Origin: DASPWW01 sp963841715
GTDB taxonomy: Bacteria > Actinomycetota > Thermoleophilia > Solirubrobacterales > 70-9
Length of the DNA stretch: 64,000 nucleotides
Assembly: GCA_963841715.1 (NCBI GenBank)
Contig: CAWJDP010000001.1
Span: forward strand, 496,001-560,000
Direction of reading: 5' to 3'
Position numbers and translations under genes: made by a program. Below, piece after piece: positions 25,683 to 34,694 of this stretch; positions within the stretch are counted from its first letter, which is position 1; every line of letters begins with the position of its first letter. The notes below the pieces were generated by a model that saw only the letters and a program-made list of their open reading frames with translations, had not been told where the DNA came from and searched no databases.

Positions 25683-26441
25683 CTAAACCTTGGGCCGATA
25701 CATGCGCTCGGTGACGCGGAGCTGGATTCCGCGCGGGCTCGGCGCTGTCGCACGCAGGAACCAGCGGATCGTCCGTCCGGGGACGATCGAGCGGCGGCCG
25801 CGGTCGTAGGCGGCGAGCGACTCGGCGACGACCTGATCGGCCTCGATCTTCCCGGGGGCGACGTTGATGTCGTCGTGCCCGGCGATGTCCTGCCACTCGG
25901 TCGGCACCGGCCCGGGGTTGACCGCCAGAGCCTTGACGTTGGTGCCGCGGAGTTCCTCGTAGAGCGCCTCGGTGAAGCTGAGGGCGAACGACTTCGTCGC
26001 CGCGTACACGGCCTCCCACGGGATCGGCTGGAAGCCGGCGCTCGAGCAGACGTTGATCACGCCGCCGCGGTCGCGTTCGACCATCGCTGGGAGGAAGGCG
26101 TGGGTGAGGGTGGAGACGGCCTCGCAGTTGAGGCGGATCATCTCGGCGTCGCGCGCGGCGTCGCCGTCGACGATCTTTCCGAAGGCGCCGAAGCCGGCGT
26201 TGTTGACGAGCAGGTCGACGTCGACGCCGAGCTCGGCGACCTTGCCCGCGAGCTTGTCGGCATCGGAGGCGAGGTCGCAGGTGACGACGTGGGCGGTGAC
26301 TGGGAACTCGTCGGCGAGCGCCTTGAGGCGGTCCTCGCGCCGCGCGACGAGGATCAGGTCGTAGCCGCGCGCGGCGAGCTGGCGCGCGAACTGCTCGCCG
26401 ATTCCGGACGATGCGCCGGTTATGAGTGCCGTATCTGGCAC
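25683..26441 (-). CDS. Short-chain dehydrogenase/reductase
   Basis: A 252-residue NAD(P)-dependent SDR. It shows TALITGASSGIGEQFARQLA (cofactor site), LLVNNAGFG, SSAGFQPIPWEAVYAATKSF with the catalytic Ser, Tyr and Lys, and the NPGPVPTEW loop. The GTG at 26441 was chosen because a TAGTCT box sits exactly 7 nt upstream on this strand; the longer open frame to 26612 overlaps the divergent dgt gene. The substrate is unknown. Confidence 0.88.
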   Translation of the reverse strand: MPDTALITGASSGIGEQFARQLAARGYDLILVARREDRLKALADEFPVTAHVVTCDLASDADKLAGKVAELGVDVDLLVNNAGFGAFGKIVDGDAARDAEMIRLNCEAVSTLTHAFLPAMVERDRGGVINVCSSAGFQPIPWEAVYAATKSFALSFTEALYEELRGTNVKALAVNPGPVPTEWQDIAGHDDINVAPGKIEADQVVAESLAAYDRGRRSIVPGRTIRWFLRATAPSPRGIQLRVTERMYRPKV

Positions 26442-26448
26442 GTTGCGG

Positions 26449-26454
26449 AGACTA
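26449..26454 (-). promoter_or_regulatory. Leaderless-type -10 box (TAGTCT) of the SDR gene
   Basis: Read on the minus strand, TAGTCT, 7 nt (CCGCAAC) and the GTG at 26441 follow in order. Confidence 0.45.
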
Positions 26455-26526
26455 TTGGCTGTGGCGCCGCCGGTATCCGTCCAACGTGAGTGCAAAATGG
26501 GGGGGTTGTGAGTAGAGGAGCAGCGG

Positions 26527-27567
26527 ATGGCTGAGATCGCGGCACAGCACCTCGCGCCGGCGCCGCCGGCGCCGCTCGAGCAGCGCGTGCGCGCGTGGGA
26601 GGCCGAGTACATGTGGGAGCTCGGGACGCGCTCCTATCCGGCGCTCCGCGCCGAGCCCGAGCCCGACAGCCCCGTGCGGACGCCGTTCCAGCGCGACCGC
26701 GACCGCATCGTCCACTCGAAGGCGTTTCGTCGCCTCAAGCACAAGACGCAGGTGTTCATCGCGCCCGAGGGCGACCACTACCGCACGCGCCTCACCCACA
26801 CGCTCGAGGCGTGCGGGATCTCGCGCACGGTCGCGCGGGCGCTGGGCCTGAACGAGGACCTGGCCGAGGCGATCGGCCTCGGGCACGACCTCGGGCACCC
26901 GCCGTTCGGGCACATCGGCGAGGAGGCGCTCGACGCGGTGCTCGCCGAGCGCGCGGGCAGGCGGTTCCTCCACAACCACAACTCGCTCCGCGTCGTCGAT
27001 GTGATCGAGCGCGACGGCCGCGGGCTGAACCTCACCGAGCCGGTCCGCGACGGCATCCTCAACCACACCGGGCCCGACACCCCGGCGACGCTCGAGGGGC
27101 GGATCGTGCGGCTGGTCGACCGTGTCGCGTACATCAACCACGACCTCGACGACGCGCTGCGCGCGGGGATCATCACTCAGGATGACCTTCCGGCTGATGA
27201 GATCGAGCGGCTCGGATCGACGGGGCCGAAGCGGATCGACACGCTCGTCCGCGACATCGTCGAGCGATCGGCCGAGGAGCGCGACATCTGTCAGAGCGAG
27301 GAGGTGGGCGCGGCGATGAGCCGGCTGCGCGAGTTCATGTTCGAGCGCGTGTACCTGGGGCCGGAGGCGCGAAGCGAGCACGAGCGGGTCCAGCGCACGC
27401 TGTGGGGCCTCTTCGATCACTACTCGGCGCATCCCGAAGAGCTGCCCGACGGCGTTCCCGATGCCGACGAGACTCAGCGGATCGCCGACTACATCGCGGG
27501 GATGACCGACCGCTTCTGCATCGCGACCTACCGGCGGCTCGCCCTCCCGGAAGAATCCCGTCTGTAG
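26527..27567 (+). CDS. dgt: Deoxyguanosinetriphosphate triphosphohydrolase-like protein
   Basis: A 346-residue HD-domain dNTPase that converts dNTPs to nucleosides and triphosphate. The family opening TPFQRDRDRIVHSKAFRRLK and the HD metal site (HTLEACGIS, GLGHDLGHPPFGHIGEEAL) are present, with VDRVAYINHDLDDA later. The ATG is preceded by GAGGAG at about 9 nt. The stop shares its last base with the dnaG start codon (TAGTG), so the two are coupled; a dgt-dnaG pair is common in actinobacteria. Confidence 0.93.
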   Translation: MAEIAAQHLAPAPPAPLEQRVRAWEAEYMWELGTRSYPALRAEPEPDSPVRTPFQRDRDRIVHSKAFRRLKHKTQVFIAPEGDHYRTRLTHTLEACGISRTVARALGLNEDLAEAIGLGHDLGHPPFGHIGEEALDAVLAERAGRRFLHNHNSLRVVDVIERDGRGLNLTEPVRDGILNHTGPDTPATLEGRIVRLVDRVAYINHDLDDALRAGIITQDDLPADEIERLGSTGPKRIDTLVRDIVERSAEERDICQSEEVGAAMSRLREFMFERVYLGPEARSEHERVQRTLWGLFDHYSAHPEELPDGVPDADETQRIADYIAGMTDRFCIATYRRLALPEESRL

Positions 27568-29361
27568 TGGCGCGGTTCTCGCCCGACACGATCGACCGAG
27601 TCCGTTCGGCGGCGGACATCGTCGAGGTCGTCTCGGCGCACACCGATCTGCGCCGGCAGGGGGAGCGGTTTGTCGGCCTGTGCCCTTTCCACGAGGAGCG
27701 GACGCCGTCGTTCTCGGTCGACTCGCGCGAGAAGCTCTACTACTGCTTCGGCTGCGAGGCGGGGGGCGACGTGTTCCGATTCCTGCAGGAGAAGGAGGGC
27801 CTGAGCTTTCCGGACGCGGTCGAGACCCTCGGCGAGCGCTACGGGGTCGAGGTCGAGCGCGAGCGCGACGACCCCCGCGCCGAGGCGGCGCGCAAGCGGC
27901 GGGCGCGGTTGTGGGAGCTGCTCGAGCGGACGGGGGCGTTCTACGCGAGCTTCCTGCGGGAGGCGCCGAAGGCGGCGAAGGCGCGCGAGTACCTGGCGTC
28001 GCGCGGGCTCGGCGAGGAGGTGCTGGGGGCGTTCGGGGTCGGGTTCGCGCCGAAGGCGTGGGATCAGGTGCTGACACGCGGCCAGCGCGCCGGGTTCTCG
28101 ATCGACGAGATGCGGGCGGCGGGGTTGATCCAGAAGGGGCAGAAGGGCGGCTTCTACGACCGCTTCCGCGGCCGGATCATGTTCCCGATCCGCGATCCGC
28201 GCGGGCGCGTGCTGGGCTTCGGGGCGCGCGCGCTCGCGGAGGACGCGGCGGGGCCGAAGTACCTGAACTCGCCCGAGGGGGAGCTGTACCGGAAGAGCAA
28301 CACGCTGTTCGGGATCGACCGCGCTCGCGGGCCGATCGCTCGCGCCGGCCGGGCGGTGGTGGTCGAGGGGTATACCGACGTCCTTGCACTGCACCAGGCC
28401 GGGATCGAGGAGGCGGTCGCGGTGATGGGAACGGCGATCACGCCCGAGCAGCTGGCGCTGCTGTCGGGCCACGCCGAGGAGGTGGTGCTGGCGATGGACG
28501 CGGACCGGGCGGGACGTGACGCGATGATCCGCTCGCAGCGCGTCGCGGGGGCGCGGAAGATGCGACTGCGGGTGGCGGCGATGCCGCCGGGCGAGGACCC
28601 GGCGGACCTGCTGCAGAGCGGGTCGGCCGACGGGTTCGGCAAGCTGGTCGCCGAAGCGGCCGACCTGCCGGCGTTCCAGGTGCGAAGCGCGCTCGACGAC
28701 GCCGACGTGACCTCGCCGGCGGGCCGCGACCGCGCGCTCGACGAGGTGCTGCCGGTGCTGGCGGCGATGGAGGAGTCGATCAGCCGCGACGAGCTTGTGC
28801 GAAGCGTCGCCGACCGGCTCGACGCCGACCCCGGGCTGGTGATCCGGCGCCTCGACGCCCAGCCGCGCGGGCGCGGTCGGGGGACGGGCGCGACGGCGCC
28901 GTCCGGTGGGGGGACCGCGGGGGCCACCGCGGTCGCGCCGCAGCCCCAGCCGAGGACGGCGGCCCTCGGGGCGCGCGAGCTCCAGGAGCGGGCGCTGCTC
29001 GCAATGTGCATCGCGGCGCCGGCGGACGGGCGCGCGTACCTGCAGCGCCTGACCCCCGAGCACCTGTCCTCGCCGGTCGCGGCGCGGGCGCTCGAGTGGC
29101 TGCGCGGCCACCTCGACGATCCGATGGCGGGGTTGCCGCGCGACGACGAGGAGCTGGTGTCGCTGGTGACGACGCTCGTGATGAGCTCCGAGCGCGAACC
29201 GGCCTCGAGCGCGGCGATGGAGCTGAACTTTCTCCAGCTCGAACAGCGGCGGCTCGAGGACCTGCAGGCCGCGCGCGCGCGAGCGCGGCGACGACGGCGA
29301 GTTCGTCGCCATCGGCCGCGAGCGCGCCGCCCTCGCCGACCGCATCGCCCGCGGCGAGTAG
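27567..29361 (+). CDS. dnaG: DNA primase DnaG, C-terminal end frameshifted
   Basis: DnaG makes RNA primers for replication. It shows the CHC2 zinc finger (CPFHEERTPSFSV, CFGCEAGG, residues about 38-65), the primase core with YFGIDRARG-like LFGIDRARG, and TOPRIM motifs VVEGYTDVLALHQAG and VLAMDADRAG. The C-terminal helicase-binding region follows a Gly/Pro linker. As sequenced, the frame runs past the expected end to a stop at 29450 with an Arg-rich tail. Restoring one CG in the alternating GC run at 29271-29281 gives RERGDDGEFVAIGRERAALA and a stop at 29359-29361, so I place the true end there. Confidence 0.9.
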
Positions 29362-29430
29362 GCGTTCCGCGGACTGCGACGCGAACACCTGTTCGCTGTT
29401 TCCGTCCGACCCTGCGGGCAAGATCTCGGC

Positions 29431-30150
29431 ATGGAGCGGGGGTTGCTTGAGAGGTATCTGGCCGATGGCATGTCGCTGGAGCAGATTGGTGCTCTCGTTG
29501 CTCGCGATGCCTCGACGGTCGGCTTCTGGGTCAAGAAGCACGGCCTGGTCGCCAACGGCCGGGACAAACATGCGCCGCGCGGTGGGCTGACACGCAGCGA
29601 TCTCGAACCCCTGGTGAAGCAGGGCCTCGCGGTCCGCGCTATCTCCGATCGACTCGGTGTGAGCCCGTCGACCGTTCGCCACTGGCTGGCCAAGTTCGGC
29701 CTGGAGAAAGAAAGTGGATACCGCGTTCGAAGGCGGCGATTGGCCGAGTTCGAGCGGACCGGAATTCGCAACGCCACCATGGAGTGTTCTCGTCATGGTT
29801 GGACCGAGTTCGTTCTCGACAATCGGGGGAGCTGGCGGTGCACGGCCTGCCGCTCCGACCGGGTCGCGACTCGTCGTCGGCAGGTGAAGGAGATCTTGGT
29901 CAGGGAAGTGGGCGGAGGGTGCGTCATCTGCGGTTACGATCGCTTTGTTGGCGCTCTGCACTTTCATCATCTGGACCCGGAGAAGAAGGCCTTCGGGCTT
30001 GCGCGCGCCGGCGCCACCCGCTCTTTGAAGCGGGCTCGGGCTGAGGCGCAGAAGTGCGTCCTGCTGTGCGCGAACTGCCACGCGGAGGTCGAGGGGGGAA
30101 TGGTTGAGTTGCCGGTACAGTGGGCTTCTGGGAAGGGCCTTCCCGAGTAG
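29431..30150 (+). CDS. HTH-zinc ribbon-HNH endonuclease-like protein
   Basis: A 239-residue stand-alone protein. Two successive helix-turn-helix units are visible: GMSLEQIGALVARDASTVGFW (about 14-34) and GLAVRAISDRLGVSPSTVRHW (about 65-85). A small zinc-ribbon-like segment (ECSRHG...WRCTACRSD) and an HNH nuclease fold follow. The fold shows CVICGYD, the metal-binding HFHHLDP, and CANCHAEVEGG (about residues 160-225). Such proteins occur singly in actinobacteria and are thought to be homing-type or regulatory nucleases; the target is unknown. It lies between dnaG and tRNA-Asn, with no partner methylase or other defence gene. Confidence 0.85.
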   Translation: MERGLLERYLADGMSLEQIGALVARDASTVGFWVKKHGLVANGRDKHAPRGGLTRSDLEPLVKQGLAVRAISDRLGVSPSTVRHWLAKFGLEKESGYRVRRRRLAEFERTGIRNATMECSRHGWTEFVLDNRGSWRCTACRSDRVATRRRQVKEILVREVGGGCVICGYDRFVGALHFHHLDPEKKAFGLARAGATRSLKRARAEAQKCVLLCANCHAEVEGGMVELPVQWASGKGLPE

Positions 30151-30169
30151 CAAGATCGGCATAACACGA

Positions 30170-30243
30170 TCCCGGGTAGCTCAATTCGGCAGAGCGGCGC
30201 CCTGTTAAGGCGATGGTTGGCGGTTCGAGTCCGCCCCCGGGAG
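30170..30243 (+). tRNA. tRNA-Asn (anticodon GTT)
   Basis: A complete cloverleaf of 74 nt. The acceptor stem TCCCGGG pairs with CCCGGGA, discriminator G. The D arm is AGCTCAATTCGGCAGAGC, the anticodon loop CTGTTAA gives GTT, and the T arm contains GGTTCGAGTCC. The 3' CCA is not encoded. A convergent glycosyltransferase ends 3 nt away. Confidence 0.95.
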
Positions 30244-30245
30244 CT

Positions 30246-31457
30246 CTAGCCGCGCGCGTACAACTCCACGAGTTCCGCCGCACGTGCCGCGCCGTCGTGG
30301 TCGCGACTCCACGCCGCGATCGCACCCGCGCGCGCGGCGAACCGCGGGTCGCTGAGGATCCGCTGCGCGCACGCGCGCAGCGACGCGGGTGCGGTCAACC
30401 GCCGGGGCAGCATCAGGCCCGCCCCCGACCACGTCACCCGGGCGCCGTTCTCCGCCATGTCGCCGACCGCGGGCGAGACCAGGACCGGCACACCCGCCGC
30501 CAGCGCCCGCGCGACCGTCCCGTGCCCACCGTGGCAGATGACCAGCGCCGCCCCAGGCATCGCGCGCGAATAGCTCAGCCAGTCGACCAGCGTCGCGTTC
30601 GCCGGCACCTCGATCTCCGGCGCCGGCCCGACCGCGTCGGTCCCTCGGTTCAGCGTCGCCACCACCCTCACCGGCTGATCCGCCAGCGCCTCGAGCGCCA
30701 CCCGCACCAGCCGGTGCTCGGGGTCCTGCGACGTGCTCGGCGCGAGGACGACCAGCGGCGCATCGCCGGCCGGCATCTCCGTCTCCCCGCTTGCGAGCTC
30801 GAAGAACAGCGGGCCCGTCACCTCGACGTGCGCCGGCCACCGGCGCGGATACTCCAGCTGCGGGAACGTGCCGACCACGGCCAGCCCGTCGCTGATACCG
30901 CCGTGGAAGCGGTCCAGCGGCGCCAGGCCCAGTTCCGCTCGCGCCTGGTTCATCTCGCGCCGCCCGCGCCGCAGCCCGGCCTCGAGCAGCGGCAGCGCCG
31001 CGCGCCACCACATCGCCCCGACCGGGGTCCGCGACGGCAGCAGGCCGAAGCCGAAGAACGGCATTCCGTCGGCGTGCACCGGGTAGATGTGCGGCACCAG
31101 CGCCGCCCGTCGCACGCCCGCCACCTCGGCGGCCAGGGCCGGCGCCACCGTGAGGATGTCGCTCACGACCACGTCCGGCTCGAGCTCCTGCATCAACCCG
31201 GCGAGCGCGCGCGCCGCCTGCACCGCCGTCGGCCCGCGCGAGCCGTCGGGCGGGGGAGGGGGAAACACCGTGTACTCCTCCGCGGCCCGAAACCCCAGGC
31301 CCTGCTCCCCGACCGCATTCCGCCACCGATCCCACGTCTCCACCGTCACCTCGTTCCCCCGAGCTGTGAGCGCCCGCGAAAGCGCGATCGCCGGGAACGC
31401 ATGTCCGGCGTCGCCGAACGCGGCGACGAGCGCGCGGATCGGCCGCGGTGCCGTCAT
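30246..31457 (-). CDS. UGT/MGT-type glycosyltransferase (GT1, GT-B fold)
   Basis: A 403-residue cytoplasmic glycosyltransferase of the erythromycin/macrolide type. The N-terminal domain begins IRALVAAFGDAGHAFPAIALSRAL. The C-terminal domain has the nucleotide-sugar signature ALVICHGGHGTVARALAAGVPVLVSPAVGD. It probably glycosylates a small lipid or secondary metabolite; neither acceptor nor donor can be named. The ATG at 31457 gives the family N-terminus; the frame continues to 31514 without support. It appears isolated, without polyketide or other biosynthetic genes next to it. Confidence 0.88.
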   Translation of the reverse strand: MTAPRPIRALVAAFGDAGHAFPAIALSRALTARGNEVTVETWDRWRNAVGEQGLGFRAAEEYTVFPPPPPDGSRGPTAVQAARALAGLMQELEPDVVVSDILTVAPALAAEVAGVRRAALVPHIYPVHADGMPFFGFGLLPSRTPVGAMWWRAALPLLEAGLRRGRREMNQARAELGLAPLDRFHGGISDGLAVVGTFPQLEYPRRWPAHVEVTGPLFFELASGETEMPAGDAPLVVLAPSTSQDPEHRLVRVALEALADQPVRVVATLNRGTDAVGPAPEIEVPANATLVDWLSYSRAMPGAALVICHGGHGTVARALAAGVPVLVSPAVGDMAENGARVTWSGAGLMLPRRLTAPASLRACAQRILSDPRFAARAGAIAAWSRDHDGAARAAELVELYARG

Positions 31458-31573
31458 CGGCGGATGCAAGTTCGCTTGCCCGTGCAGGAGCCGGGCCCCC
31501 GTCGCCGATCCCACGCGATATCCCTAGGGTCGTGCGGCGTGCACGTACTCGAAACTCGGCGCAGCGACTGCGG

Positions 31574-32005
31574 ATGGCGGTCGAGGCGCTGCCGCGCCGG
31601 ACGAAGCTCGCGATGCTCCGCGGGATCGACGACAACGAGATCGTCGTCGGCGCCTACTCGGACAAGGACACAGGCGGGATCTGCCCGATGCTCGCCGCGC
31701 ACCGCAACGGCGGCCGCACGAGCCTGTCCAGCTTCGCGCGCTCCTGGGACCGGTACACGAAGGCGAAGCGCCCCCGGCTCGCGACCCGGCGCGAGGTCCG
31801 GACCCTGCGGAGCTACCTCGAGGTCGGCTTGCTCCGCGACGAGCCGGGCGGCGCGTCGCTCGGCGGCGCCGTCGAGGACGTCAAGCTCGAGCGCCGGCGC
31901 GCCGCCGAGCGCGACGCGCGCCGCGCCGCTGCCGTACCGAGCCGCCCACGCCGCAAGCGTCGGCTTCGCGTCTGGGCTCGCCCGAAGGAACGCCAGGCCG
32001 TCTAG
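31574..32005 (+). CDS. Conserved hypothetical protein (basic C-terminus)
   Basis: A 143-residue soluble protein with a distinctive opening LPRRTKLAMLRGIDDNEIVV. A core (GAYSDKDTGGICPMLAAHRNGG and SFARSWDRYTKA) follows, and then a tail dominated by Arg and Ala (about 95-143). I have seen this family in Thermoleophilia-type genomes but know no function. The basic tail suggests nucleic-acid or membrane contact. It is convergent with the SDR ending 2 nt downstream. Confidence 0.7.
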   Translation: MAVEALPRRTKLAMLRGIDDNEIVVGAYSDKDTGGICPMLAAHRNGGRTSLSSFARSWDRYTKAKRPRLATRREVRTLRSYLEVGLLRDEPGGASLGGAVEDVKLERRRAAERDARRAAAVPSRPRRKRRLRVWARPKERQAV

Positions 32006-32006
32006 C

Positions 32007-32747
32007 CTAAATTCCCTGATCCCCGGGCAGGCTCGACGTCGGCCGGCTGAACACGATCTCGGGGATCACGCAGTTCGGCGAGGTGGCGAGCAGAAACCGC
32101 ACCGCCTCGGCGATGTCCTCGGGGCGGATCATGTCCTCCTGGCCGACCTGTTCGCGCGCCCACTCGGTCATCGGCGTGTCGACGAGGCCGGGGCAGAACG
32201 CCGTCACCTGGATCCCGTTCCCGCCCTCCTCGCGCTGTGTCGCCTGGCTGAACCCGACCACGCCGGCCTTTGTCGCCGAGTACACCGAGATCCATCCCTG
32301 CCCCCACTTGCCGGCGACCGACGCCGTGTTGACGATCAACGCCTTGCCGTGCTGACCTCCGGCCTCGCGCAGGAGCGGCAGCGCCTCGCGCGTCGCGAGC
32401 ACGATCGCACGCAGGTTGACGTCGAGCTGCATGTCGAGGAACTTCGTCTGCGTCGCCGCGATCTCTCCGCCGATCCCGACGCCCGCGTTGTTGACAAGGA
32501 CGTCGAGGCGCCCGAAGCGCTCACGGTGAGCGTCTACAAGCGAGGCGATCCGATCCTCCTCGGCCATGTTCGTCGCGACGACGTTGACGTCGTGGCCGTC
32601 GTCCGTCAGACCCTTCGCGGCCGCCTCCAGCTTCTCGGGCCGCCGCGCCGAGACCGTGAGCCCGTATCCCTCGCTGCCAAGCAGGCTCGCGATCGCGAGC
32701 CCGATCCCGCTCGACGCTCCCGTGATCAGCGCTGCGCGGTCAGCCAA
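32007..32747 (-). CDS. Short-chain dehydrogenase/reductase (FabG-like)
   Basis: A 246-residue SDR with LITGASSGIGLAIASLLG, VLVNNAGVGIGG, NTASVAGKWGQGWISVYSAT (Ser, Tyr, then Lys of the catalytic set) and CPGLVDTPMTEW. The start is a TTG at 32747, supported by AGGAG 6 nt upstream. The fold is that of 3-oxoacyl-ACP reductase relatives, but no fatty-acid genes are near, so the substrate remains open. Confidence 0.88.
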   Translation of the reverse strand: MADRAALITGASSGIGLAIASLLGSEGYGLTVSARRPEKLEAAAKGLTDDGHDVNVVATNMAEEDRIASLVDAHRERFGRLDVLVNNAGVGIGGEIAATQTKFLDMQLDVNLRAIVLATREALPLLREAGGQHGKALIVNTASVAGKWGQGWISVYSATKAGVVGFSQATQREEGGNGIQVTAFCPGLVDTPMTEWAREQVGQEDMIRPEDIAEAVRFLLATSPNCVIPEIVFSRPTSSLPGDQGI

Positions 32748-32844
32748 TCTGCACTCCTCTCGGTTCGGTCAGGCTCAGGCGCGCAAACCCTATCCGCATC
32801 GCCTCTGGCCCGCGAGTCTTGAGGAAAGGTTGAGGCCGGCTGAC

Positions 32845-32850
32845 TACGAT
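32845..32850 (+). promoter_or_regulatory. Leaderless-type -10 box (TACGAT)
   Basis: TACGAT, 7 nt (GCTCGCC), then the GTG at 32858. It overlaps the ATG at 32849, which argues that 32849 is not the start. Confidence 0.45.
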
Positions 32851-32857
32851 GCTCGCC

Positions 32858-33847
32858 GTGAGTACCTCCGCGAAGCGGGTGCTGGGCGCCCTCACGCTCG
32901 CCACCCTGCTGATTGCGGCGGGGTGCGGCGGATCGGGCGACGACACCGCCGACCAGGCCGCGCCCGCGGCATCCGACTTTCCCTCCGCGAAGGGCTCGCT
33001 CGAGCAGGTGCTCGGCGAGGCCAACTCGCAGGGTCCCGTCGTCGCGCCCGCCGGCGAGGTCTACGACGTCGGCAAGAACCGCTACTCGTTCGGGGTCTTC
33101 ACACCCGGGCGCGACCCGATCTCCGACGCCTCGGTGGCGCTGTACATCGCGCACGGTCCCAACGGCAAGGCCGAGGGTCCGTTCCCCGCTCGGGTCGAGA
33201 GCCTCAAGACCGAGCCCGCGTTCGAAGCGCAGACGACCGCCAACGACCCCCAGGCCGCGACCGTCGTCTACGTCACCGACCTCAACTTCAACAAGCCCGG
33301 CGAATGGCGAATCGTCGCCCTGATCAAGAACGGCGACAACTACCAGGCGACCCGCGTCCCGAGCGCCGTCGCCGGCAAGCCGAACAAGATCCCCAAGGTC
33401 GGCCAGAAGGCGCCGTCGATGCACACCCTCACCGCCGATGACGTCGGCGGTGACTACTCGAAGATCGACACCCGCGTCCCCCACGACGACATGCACAGCG
33501 ATGACTTCGCCGACGTGCTCGGCAAGAAGCCGGTCGTGCTGCTGTTCGCGACTCCGGCGCTTTGCCAGAGCCGTGTCTGCGGGCCGGTCGTGGACGTCGA
33601 GGAGCAGGTGAAGAGCGAGTACGGCAACCGCGTCGCCTTCATCCACCAGGAGATCTACAACAACAACAACATCAACGACGGCCTGCGCCCGCAGCTCAAG
33701 ACGTACGGCCTGCAGACCGAGCCGTGGCTGTTCGTGATCAACAAGAAGGGCGTGATCACGACCCGCATCGAGGGCGCGTTCAGCGTCGGCGAGCTCCAGA
33801 AGGCGGTCGAGCAGGTCGCCGGCCCGCCGAGCTCGAGCCAGTCCTAG
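32858..33847 (+). CDS. Thioredoxin-like lipoprotein
   Basis: A protein of about 329 residues exported as a lipoprotein: signal VLGALTLATLLIAAGCGG with the lipobox cysteine. Residues about 55-165 form a beta-rich domain of the kind found in DUF-type redox lipoproteins. From about 170 a thioredoxin-like domain follows, with VGQKAPSMHTL, VVLLFATPALCQSRVCGPVVD (two cysteines five apart instead of CxxC), and VINKKGVITTRIEGAF. A role in extracytoplasmic thiol or metal chemistry (SCO-like) is possible. An ATG at 32849 is an alternative start. Confidence 0.78.
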   Translation: MSTSAKRVLGALTLATLLIAAGCGGSGDDTADQAAPAASDFPSAKGSLEQVLGEANSQGPVVAPAGEVYDVGKNRYSFGVFTPGRDPISDASVALYIAHGPNGKAEGPFPARVESLKTEPAFEAQTTANDPQAATVVYVTDLNFNKPGEWRIVALIKNGDNYQATRVPSAVAGKPNKIPKVGQKAPSMHTLTADDVGGDYSKIDTRVPHDDMHSDDFADVLGKKPVVLLFATPALCQSRVCGPVVDVEEQVKSEYGNRVAFIHQEIYNNNNINDGLRPQLKTYGLQTEPWLFVINKKGVITTRIEGAFSVGELQKAVEQVAGPPSSSQS

Positions 33848-33875
33848 CGCCCCGCTGACGACCCCGGGTTCAGGT

Positions 33876-34694
33876 TCAGCCGGGCTTGCGGCAGACCATC
33901 AGCTCGGCCGAGGGACCCTCGCGTCTGATCGCACCCAGTGCCCGCTCCGGCAGGTACAGCACCGCGCCCAGCGGCCCGCCCAGGCTGGGGTGGTCGCCGA
34001 GCGTCGTGCGGAGGAACATCCACCAGCGCTCGAGCGCCCGGCTGCGCGAGTCGAGCGGGCGGTTCATGAGGAAGAAGATCGGCCGCCGCGACACCGGCTC
34101 CAGCCCCACGGCCTTCACGCACGCCTCGATTTGTCCGATCGGGCGCACGACCTTGTGCCTGCTCGCGCTGCGCTCCCCGTGCACGAAGTCCTCCGAGAAC
34201 ACGAGCCGGCCGCCGGGCCGCAGCGCCGCGGCGAGGTTCGCGAACGCGCGCTCGTAGCGGTCGTCGTCGAGGATGTGGAAGAGCACGTCCATCGCCGAGA
34301 CGTAGTCGAACGTCCCCGGCTCGATCTCGGCCGGCAGCGACGGCTCGCCGGCGTCGACCCGCAGCACGCGCGCACCGGGCTGGGCGGCGCGAAGCTCGCC
34401 GACCGCCTTCTCGGTGATGTCGGTCCCGAAGATCTCCCGCGCCCCGAGCCCGCGCCACAGGTCGAGGTAGAAGCCGGTGCCCGAGCCGATGTCGAGCACC
34501 CGGACCGGGGGATGCTCCCGCGTCAGGGGGCGGACCGCTCGCCTGAACGCCGCCGCGCGCACCCTGTACGACCAGCGGTTGAAGCCCGGACCGAGGCGGC
34601 GGAAGCCGACGCCCTCGAGCGCGTAGTCGGCACCGAGGCGCTCCTCCCAGTACTCGCGCGGCTCGATCGCGCCGCCGGAGGTCGTCTTGGGCAT
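33876..34694 (-). CDS. Class I SAM-dependent methyltransferase
   Basis: A 272-residue methyltransferase with motif I VLDIGSGTGFYLDLW, TDITEKAVGELRAA and FDYVSAMDVLFHILDD, then GGRLVFSEDFVHG. The overall pattern resembles the sugar or lipid O-methyltransferases that accompany glycosyltransferases. The ATG at 34694 overlaps the stop of the upstream glycosyltransferase (ATGA), so the pair is coupled and probably acts on the same glycan or glycolipid. Confidence 0.85.
   Translation of the reverse strand: MPKTTSGGAIEPREYWEERLGADYALEGVGFRRLGPGFNRWSYRVRAAAFRRAVRPLTREHPPVRVLDIGSGTGFYLDLWRGLGAREIFGTDITEKAVGELRAAQPGARVLRVDAGEPSLPAEIEPGTFDYVSAMDVLFHILDDDRYERAFANLAAALRPGGRLVFSEDFVHGERSASRHKVVRPIGQIEACVKAVGLEPVSRRPIFFLMNRPLDSRSRALERWWMFLRTTLGDHPSLGGPLGAVLYLPERALGAIRREGPSAELMVCRKPG

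Noticed and set aside
29431..30243. Integrative element at tRNA-Asn
   Set aside because: The neighbouring HNH protein has no recombinase, phage or conjugation genes beside it, and no second copy of the tRNA 3' end was seen in the window.
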